From: Comamonas sp. lk
Lineage (GTDB): Bacteria > Pseudomonadota > Gammaproteobacteria > Burkholderiales > Burkholderiaceae_C
Direction of reading: 5' to 3'
Assembly: GCA_945898105.1 (NCBI GenBank)
Contig: CAMDHL010000053.1
Coordinates: 1-10,522, forward strand
DNA length: 10,522 bases
Below, in pieces: positions 6,503-10,522 of the stretch (positions within the stretch are counted from its first letter, which is position 1; every line of letters begins with the position of its first letter). Made by a program: the position numbers and the translations under genes. The notes under the pieces are model-generated. The model worked only from the letters and a program-made list of their open reading frames with translations. It did not search any database and was not told the origin of the DNA.

Positions 6503-7291
6503 TCAAGGGCCAAAGAAGAATATGTCAATGGCTTTATAGGCTTCATCGCCCGCACCATAGAACATATGAAAACCAGAGGTGCAAGGGTTTTGGGCTTGTG
6601 CCTCACCACCACGAATCACCACGTACTCTAGCCTTTCTGAATTAGTTTTTCGCTGCGCCTCATAGACTGACTTTGATTCGTAGGGTGTGCTCTTAGCGCA
6701 CCCATCGCGCTCGTGCGCCAGAAAAAGGATGGGTAAATTAGTTTTATCGCTGAAGGCAGAGCCATTTCTTGCCGCACTGAACACTGCGCCAGCTACTAAA
6801 TCGGACTGACCCTCTCTCTGTAGCATCTTGTAAAACTCGGTAATGCTGGCCGCCCCATTGCTGTGACCCATTATCAAGATGGGCAAGCCGTAGCGCTCCT
6901 TATAAAAGCGTACGACCGATTCGATCCTGCGCAAATGGTCAGGACTTTGTCTGGAGATCGGATAGTTGGACCCCGCCGGCAGCGCGGTAGGCGAATCAAA
7001 TACCACCACATGCATAGATCCACTCGTGAGGCTGCTGTCGCTAAGCGGCTTGAGGGTTGCTGCATAAAAGCCACCTAGCGATTTCTTGTCCGGAGTGAAA
7101 CCGAGATGGCCTTCGCCTCCTGGGATAAACACTAACGTTACTTTTGCGCTTTTCGCGGTCCACAAAAAAGTCAATGTTGGCGCCGTACCTGATTGTTCGT
7201 CAGTGCCGTGAAGTGGGACGGGAACAACTTGTGCATATGCACCTTTGACCAGCATTAGAAGTAATAACCAAAATGTCCACAACAATCGCAT
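6503..7291 (-). CDS. Secreted alpha/beta hydrolase
   Basis: A 262-residue putative exported hydrolase. The N-terminus (MRLLWTFWLLLLMLVKGAYA) is a classical signal peptide with cleavage likely after residue 20. The fold follows as TLVFIPGGEGH (52-62, oxyanion region), the nucleophile elbow GHSNGA (142-147, S144), a strand LPILFLAHERDGC (186-198) offering acid D196, and H242 in GFHMFYG as the likely catalytic histidine. C198 and C237 are the only cysteines and flank the acid and histidine, so a disulfide in the periplasm is likely. ATG 7291 has GAAAG six bases upstream, a weak site. The Bug receptor gene lies downstream on the same strand after a gap of about 180 bases. Substrate is unknown; an ester is the simplest guess. 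Confidence 0.85.
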   Translation of the reverse strand: MRLLWTFWLLLLMLVKGAYAQVVPVPLHGTDEQSGTAPTLTFLWTAKSAKVTLVFIPGGEGHLGFTPDKKSLGGFYAATLKPLSDSSLTSGSMHVVVFDSPTALPAGSNYPISRQSPDHLRRIESVVRFYKERYGLPILIMGHSNGAASITEFYKMLQREGQSDLVAGAVFSAARNGSAFSDKTNLPILFLAHERDGCAKSTPYESKSVYEAQRKTNSERLEYVVIRGGEAQAQNPCTSGFHMFYGAGDEAYKAIDIFFFGP

Positions 7292-7312
7292 AATGAACTT
7301 TCAAATATAGTT

Positions 7313-7329
7313 TTTATATTTAATATAAA
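7313..7329. repeat. AT-only palindrome near the hydrolase start
   Basis: TTTATATT (7313-7320) and AATATAAA (7322-7329) are perfect complements around a single T. It lies about 20 bases upstream of the hydrolase start codon and may overlap its promoter -10 region or be an operator. AT-only palindromes also arise easily by chance. Confidence 0.35.
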
Positions 7330-7472
7330 TATAAAATTGGTGGCTTACCGAGATCGGCCAAATACGTTGTCCTAGCTAGTGGCAAGTGGCGCTATCGGAA
7401 TTTTGTATTGGTGAAAAAATCCCAAACTCTGCGCTAGAAATTTGTACCAGACTTATGAGGTTGCACTATAAA

Positions 7473-7486
7473 TTGATCTGCATCAA
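7473..7486. promoter_or_regulatory. Perfect FNR/ANR-type binding site
   Basis: TTGAT-CTGC-ATCAA matches the FNR/ANR consensus TTGAT-N4-ATCAA at all ten defined positions. About 0.01 such matches would be expected by chance in a window this size with equal base use. It lies directly after a TATAAA (7467-7472). If that is the -10 of a rightward promoter, the regulator would sit near the transcription start and repress. The nearest genes are about 180 bases leftward (hydrolase) and 190 bases rightward (formyltransferase-like). Which is regulated is unclear. Confidence 0.6.
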
Positions 7487-7554
7487 GGCGCCAGCTGGAT
7501 TCTGCATTACTGTTTAGCCCAAGCGCGTTGCCCGTCGGCACCTCGCTTTGACTG

Positions 7555-7579
7555 CCGGTAGAAGCCTAAGGCTTACCGG
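7555..7579. repeat. Bulged hairpin upstream of the formyltransferase-like gene
   Basis: CCGGTA-(GA)-AGCC (7555-7566) pairs over ten base pairs with GGCTTACCGG (7570-7579), with a two-base bulge and a three-base TAA loop. No T run follows on either strand, so it is not a typical intrinsic terminator. It lies 76 bases after the FNR-type box and 99 bases before the next start codon. Confidence 0.45.
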
Positions 7580-7677
7580 GAGTAAATCCCAGCATCACGG
7601 AATAGGCACATTATTTTCTATAGCCAAGTCAATAGCCAGTGCAAATTTAGACTCTATAAAAAAGTTGGCAATTTTGG

Positions 7678-8415
7678 ATGATTAAATACCTCATTATTCT
7701 CAGCACTGACCAATGGGTGCCTGACCTAAAGAGGTTGTACAGAGGCCTAAACCCTGGCTTGTGCACGATTACTGTTTCCAATATCAAAGAGCTCTACGAG
7801 ATACCTCGCATCGTTCTCAACAAATCACGGCTAATTTCTTTTCTAAGCTCGGTAATTGTTCCATCTGCAACCCTAAGTCATTTGAAGTTCGGAGCCTACA
7901 ATTTCCATCCGGCGCCGCCGGCGCGGCCTGGCTGGGCAGCGGCGAGTTTTGCCTTACTTCAAAAAGACGACTATTTCGGTACAACCTTACACCGGATGAT
8001 TGAATACGTCGACGCGGGCCCAATCGTCGGAGTTGATACCTTTCTGGTTCCTAAGGGCATAAATATCTATGCGCTACGAGAGTTAGTCGGCCAGAGCTTG
8101 GGCCGGTTGGTTGGAAATACGGCACAAGACATCATGAGCATTGAAAGAGACCTGCCCATTCTTCCCTTTGCCTGGGGGCCTACGCGTTACAGCAAACAAG
8201 ACTACGTTGATATAACACTCATAAAGCCAGACATTGATAAGCTTAGGCTTGAGACAATAATTAAGGCCTTTGGTGAACCAGACAATGTAGCCCAAATACG
8301 ATTTGTGAAGGATGGGGAAATTTACTTCTACGCGCCTGCTAAAGACCCAAGCAAAGACGGCGGTCTGATCGAATATTTCCTTCACGAGCATCGCTTCGTT
8401 AACAGATTTCCCTGA
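7678..8415 (+). CDS. Formyltransferase-fold protein of unknown acceptor
   Basis: A 245-residue protein with a formyl_trans_N-type core, related to methionyl-tRNA and sugar-amine formyltransferases that use 10-formyltetrahydrofolate. The catalytic Asn-x-His is present in YNFHPAPPARPG (N75, H77). D112 in EYVDAGPIVGVDTF supplies the conserved acid, and GTTLHRM (101-107) is the expected strand between them. The N-terminal part is shorter and more divergent than in Fmt. The C-terminal part (WGPTRYSKQD, then KAFGEPDNVAQIRFVKDGEIYFYAP, residues 197-220 in the latter) resembles a small accessory domain but not the Fmt tRNA-binding domain. It is therefore unlikely to be housekeeping Fmt. Six ATA isoleucine codons (residues 41, 128, 179, 182, 194, 207) and AT-rich flanks suggest acquisition from elsewhere. 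ATG 7678 is the only start after an in-frame stop; its ribosome binding site is poor. Confidence 0.8.
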   Translation: MIKYLIILSTDQWVPDLKRLYRGLNPGLCTITVSNIKELYEIPRIVLNKSRLISFLSSVIVPSATLSHLKFGAYNFHPAPPARPGWAAASFALLQKDDYFGTTLHRMIEYVDAGPIVGVDTFLVPKGINIYALRELVGQSLGRLVGNTAQDIMSIERDLPILPFAWGPTRYSKQDYVDITLIKPDIDKLRLETIIKAFGEPDNVAQIRFVKDGEIYFYAPAKDPSKDGGLIEYFLHEHRFVNRFP

Positions 8416-8440
8416 GGCCGCTTACAAGATTTTGCGAACT

Positions 8441-8478
8441 AATGCGGGAATGACACAGGTTTCACAGGCCGCATTCCC
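8441..8478. repeat. Two overlapping, mutually exclusive stems
   Basis: AATGCGG (8441-8447) can pair with CCGCATT (8469-8475). The overlapping GGGAATG (8446-8452) can pair with CATTCCC (8472-8478). Both are perfect seven-base stems, and only one can form at once. The site is 26 bases past the formyltransferase-like stop codon. Confidence 0.35.
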
Positions 8479-8500
8479 CACCCTTGACATCTTCGACCCT

Positions 8501-8524
8501 GCGCAAGCGCGGCGGCGCTTGCGC
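8501..8524. repeat. Perfect 10-bp GC-rich hairpin
   Basis: GCGCAAGCGC (8501-8510) and GCGCTTGCGC (8515-8524) pair perfectly around a GGCG loop, 86 bases after the formyltransferase-like gene. There is no T run on either side, so it is not a canonical intrinsic terminator. It could protect an mRNA 3' end or be a single copy of a genome-wide palindromic repeat. Confidence 0.5.
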
Positions 8525-8709
8525 CATCACTGCAGATGACAGCCAAACTCAGGGGAAAGTCATACCCAATGGCCTTCGACTAACCGCCCATACGCAAAAA
8601 TTCCGTATTCAAATTAAAGAGGTGGGTTTAAGCAGTGGAATTTGCTTGCGGTGAGAGGGCTCGGACCTTCGGTCCCTAAGACATAAATCCAGCAGATTTC
8701 TACGTTAAT

Positions 8710-8762
8710 CTAAAAACTATATTAATATTTTTAGAAAAAATAAATATTAATAAACTTTTTAG
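8710..8762. repeat. AT-rich imperfect direct repeat upstream of trkA
   Basis: ATATTAAT occurs at 8719-8726 and 8744-8751, 25 bases apart, each followed by TTTTTAG (8728-8734 and 8756-8762). CTAAAAA at 8710-8716 can pair with either TTTTTAG. This island is almost free of G and C. It may be a regulatory or nucleoid-protein-binding site in front of trkA. Confidence 0.4.
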
Positions 8763-8799
8763 GATAAACGACTGCTGTAGTCCGCGCAGGAAGCTTCTT

Positions 8800-8829
8800 T
8801 TGCAAAAACCGCTGCCGTACAAGTATCAT
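8800..8829 (+). promoter_or_regulatory. Likely trkA promoter
   Basis: TTGCAA (8800-8805, four of six for -35) and TATCAT (8824-8829, five of six for -10) are separated by 18 bases. The expected start of transcription is near 8836, leaving a leader of about 50 bases before the trkA ATG. Confidence 0.4.
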
Positions 8830-8887
8830 CGCGTCAGCTACGATCGCGTATGCCATTCAAAATAAGTGGATCGTTGGGAATATATCA

Positions 8888-10267
8888 ATGAGCAATATCA
8901 TCATTCTTGGTGCGGGGCAAGTCGGGACCTCGGTTGCAAACAATCTGTCGACGGAGCGGCACAACATCACGGTAATTGATCGTAATGCTGCCAAACTTAA
9001 AGAACTAGCCTCCAAATATGACTTACGTACCGTTGTAGGTAATGCCGGACACCCTTCCATTTTGAAAGAGGCGGGGATAGCGGACTGCGATTTGCTGATC
9101 GCCGTGACCGAGGTGGATGAGATAAATATGATGGCGTGCAAAATTGCATCCAGCATATTTAATGTACCCAAACGCATTGCGCGGGTTCGGTCTTCTGAAT
9201 ATTTAGATGATCCGCGCCTATCGGGGGAGGATGTTTTCGGTATCAGTCACGTTATTTCACCAGAATTATTGCTTGCCCGATATGTTGAAAATCTCGTGGT
9301 CTATCCGGAGGCACTCCAGGTTTTGGAGTTCGCGGATCGCCAAGTCTGTTTAGTCGCCGTCCGCGCGAGAGCAGGTGGACTATTGGTTGGGGACCGAATA
9401 TCCAATCTGCACAACCATCTTAAGACCACCGACGCGCGAATCGTTGCAATATTCCGCGAAATGAGCTCAGTGCAGCCGCGAGCAGATACGATTATCGAAG
9501 ACGGCGACGAAGTATTCTTTCTTTCCCGCACAGTGGATATGCGGCGCGTTATGGAAGAGTTGCGTAAGGCGGATCGCCCCGTCAGACGCATCATGATCGC
9601 GGGCGGGTCAGAATTTAGTTACCGTTTAGCTAGTGACTTAGAGGGCAGCCATTTGGTGAAGCTGATTGAGGCAAATGAAAAACGCGCTCATCAGCTAGTG
9701 GCTTTGCTGGACAAAACAGTGGTCTTGCATGGAAACGAAAACGACAGTGAATTATTGATTAACGAGGATATCGCCCAGATAGATCTATTTGTCGCTGCAA
9801 CGGGTGATGACGAACGCAATATCATTGCATCGCTTTTGGCAAAAAAACTGGGAGCGCACCGCGTGTTATCGCTTATCCATCAAAGCGTGTATGTCGGTGT
9901 TTTGGAGGATAGCAAAATAGACGTCGTAGTAGGGCTTGCAGATGTCACGATTGGCTCTATTCTTGCCCACATTCGACGTGCCGATGTGGCGCGTGTTCAT
10001 AGTTTGCGGCGAGGTGCGGCAGAGGCACTGGAAATAGTGATCCATGGCGATCAGTCCACCAGTCAATGTGTGGGACGTCGAGTGGATGCCATTCCTTGGC
10101 CGGCTGGCGCCCTACTGGGTGCCGTCGTGCGTGGCCAAGATGTATTGATGGCTCACCATGACTTGGTACTCGAAACGGAAGACCACTTAATTTTGTTTGT
10201 CACTGGGAAAAATACGGTACGGAAAATAGAAAAACTCCTTCAGGTTAACGCCAGTTTTTTTGGATGA
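8888..10267 (+). CDS. trkA: Trk potassium uptake system nucleotide-binding subunit TrkA
   Basis: A cytoplasmic peripheral protein that binds NAD(H)/ATP and gates the membrane channel TrkH. The 459 residues show the standard duplicated layout RCK_N, RCK_C, RCK_N, RCK_C. The first Rossmann loop is intact (ILGAGQVG, residues 6-13), with acidic D31 at the end of strand two and GNAGHPSILKEAG (51-63) following. The first RCK_C spans about 140-215. The second Rossmann half starts at RIMIAGGSEFSYRLA (234-248), where the usual GGGNIG-type loop is replaced by GGSEFS; nucleotide binding there may be changed or lost. ADVTIGSILAHIRRADV (351-367) is typical, and the last RCK_C ends near 445. TGGGAA at 8875-8880, seven bases before ATG 8888, supports the start. 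It is followed ten bases on by trkH in one operon. Confidence 0.96.
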   Translation: MSNIIILGAGQVGTSVANNLSTERHNITVIDRNAAKLKELASKYDLRTVVGNAGHPSILKEAGIADCDLLIAVTEVDEINMMACKIASSIFNVPKRIARVRSSEYLDDPRLSGEDVFGISHVISPELLLARYVENLVVYPEALQVLEFADRQVCLVAVRARAGGLLVGDRISNLHNHLKTTDARIVAIFREMSSVQPRADTIIEDGDEVFFLSRTVDMRRVMEELRKADRPVRRIMIAGGSEFSYRLASDLEGSHLVKLIEANEKRAHQLVALLDKTVVLHGNENDSELLINEDIAQIDLFVAATGDDERNIIASLLAKKLGAHRVLSLIHQSVYVGVLEDSKIDVVVGLADVTIGSILAHIRRADVARVHSLRRGAAEALEIVIHGDQSTSQCVGRRVDAIPWPAGALLGAVVRGQDVLMAHHDLVLETEDHLILFVTGKNTVRKIEKLLQVNASFFG

Positions 10268-10273
10268 AGGGGA
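10267..10273 (+). promoter_or_regulatory. Ribosome binding site for trkH
   Basis: AAGGGGA lies four bases before the trkH ATG and overlaps the last base of the trkA stop codon, suggesting coupled translation of the two subunits. Confidence 0.6.
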
Positions 10274-10277
10274 TCGT

Positions 10278-10522
10278 ATGACGCAAAGAGTAGCTGGAGT
10301 TTTGAATATTCTTGGATTCATCATCCTGATATTTGCAAGCTTGATGTTGTTTCCAACAGCGATTTCATGGTATCTGGATGATCATGCGGTTTGGAACTTT
10401 GTAATCGGTATGGTGTTTGCAGCCACTATTGGCTTACTAATGTGGGCTTTTACGCGAAAGGCTTCACGGGGCAAAGAGTTGCGCAATAGGGATGGTTTCT
10501 TACTGTCCGCATTGACTTGGAT
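10278..10522 (+). CDS. trkH: Trk potassium uptake membrane subunit TrkH, 5' end only
   Basis: The first 81 complete codons of the potassium-translocating membrane subunit are present and the gene runs off the window. The N-terminus MTQRVAGVLNILGFIILIF begins the first transmembrane helix (about residues 5-25). The helix pair continues as SLMLFPTAISWYLDD, then VWNFVIGMVFAATIGLLMWA (about 39-58). A basic cytoplasmic loop follows (TRKASRGKELRNRDGFLLS), where the family's conserved LRxRDGFL motif is visible. The ion-selectivity P-loops lie beyond the window. The ten-base gap after trkA and the strong ribosome binding site make one operon clear. Confidence 0.93.
   Translation, partial: MTQRVAGVLNILGFIILIFASLMLFPTAISWYLDDHAVWNFVIGMVFAATIGLLMWAFTRKASRGKELRNRDGFLLSALTW

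Larger units (their letters stand above)
7292..7677. other. 386-base intergenic region with regulatory signals
   Basis: This divergent gap separates the secreted hydrolase and the formyltransferase-like gene. It holds an AT-rich palindrome (7313-7329), a perfect FNR/ANR-type box (7473-7486), a bulged hairpin (7555-7579) and two TATAAA motifs (7467-7472 and 7655-7660). The second lies 18 bases before the formyltransferase start, giving a very short leader if used. No credible gene or tRNA is seen; the only short frame examined (7455-7517, 20 codons) is not convincing. A small RNA is possible but unsupported. Confidence 0.6.
8416..8887. other. 472-base intergenic region before trkA
   Basis: It contains alternative stems (8441-8478), a perfect strong hairpin (8501-8524), two small hairpins (8663-8675 GGACC/GGTCC and 8685-8699 AAATC/GATTT), an AT-rich direct repeat (8710-8762) and a likely trkA promoter. 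A 29-codon frame from ATG 8450 to 8539 has no usable ribosome binding site and overlaps the strong hairpin, so I do not call it a gene, though a gene remnant is possible. No tRNA is recognisable. Confidence 0.55.

Noticed and set aside
6412..7579. An 11-base inverted repeat (CCGGTAAGCCT at 6412-6422, AGGCTTACCGG at 7569-7579) plus a shorter copy at 7342-7350, flanking the hydrolase gene like transposon ends
   Set aside because: In a window this long roughly two dozen 11-base matches are expected by chance when both orientations are counted. No transposase, target duplication or longer similarity supports it.
8450..8539. A 29-codon open frame with a superficially protein-like sequence
   Set aside because: No ribosome binding site at a usable distance, and a third of it is the GC-rich hairpin sequence.
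8641..8700. Two small adjacent hairpins that looked like part of a tRNA or tRNA remnant
   Set aside because: No T-arm GGTTCGA-type box, acceptor stem or CCA end could be found, and the hairpins do not fit cloverleaf spacing.

Overview
The window looks like chromosome of a betaproteobacterium of the Burkholderiales, most likely Alcaligenaceae-like. The reasons are a Bug-family solute receptor gene standing alone, a TPR-type glycosyltransferase, a TetR/DUF4188 pair and a trkA-trkH potassium-uptake operon, all with moderate GC content. This placement is inferred from gene families, not from a database search. No rRNA, tRNA, CRISPR array, insertion sequence or phage gene is visible.

Layout. Positions 1-485 hold the 3' end of a glycosyltransferase-like gene. 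Positions 590-1498 encode a fold-type IV PLP transaminase that closely resembles (R)-selective amine transaminases. Positions 1694-2443 encode the tRNA acp3U-forming enzyme TapT, convergent with a TetR-type regulator (2467-3102, minus). The regulator is divergent from a DUF4188/monooxygenase-like gene (3211-3681). The two share a compact 108-base control region in which two operator-like palindromes each contain one promoter's -35 box. A cysteine-free, alanine-rich protein of unknown function follows (3856-4470), then a carboxymuconolactone decarboxylase-family gene (4745-5290).

On the minus strand lie a Bug/TctC-type periplasmic receptor (5324-6322) and, upstream of it, a secreted alpha/beta hydrolase (6503-7291). 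The receptor's natural start (a good ribosome binding site followed by ATG AAA) is one base out of frame with its body. A 386-base intergenic region follows, with a perfect FNR/ANR-type box and a long hairpin. Next come an orphan formyltransferase-like gene (7678-8415) and a 472-base intergenic region with a perfect 10-bp hairpin and an AT-rich direct repeat. The window ends with trkA (8888-10267) and the start of trkH (10278 onward).

How the genes work together. TrkA and TrkH form one functional unit, potassium uptake gated by a nucleotide-binding peripheral subunit, and are clearly an operon. The TetR regulator and DUF4188 protein form a likely self-contained regulatory pair. The secreted hydrolase, Bug receptor and CMD-family enzyme could be a small substrate-processing and uptake neighbourhood, but only proximity supports this. 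The other genes look like independent units. I do not see a clearly new multi-gene system. The best leads are the paired operator/promoter architecture, the receptor start frameshift, the (R)-amine-transaminase-like enzyme and the FNR-type site.
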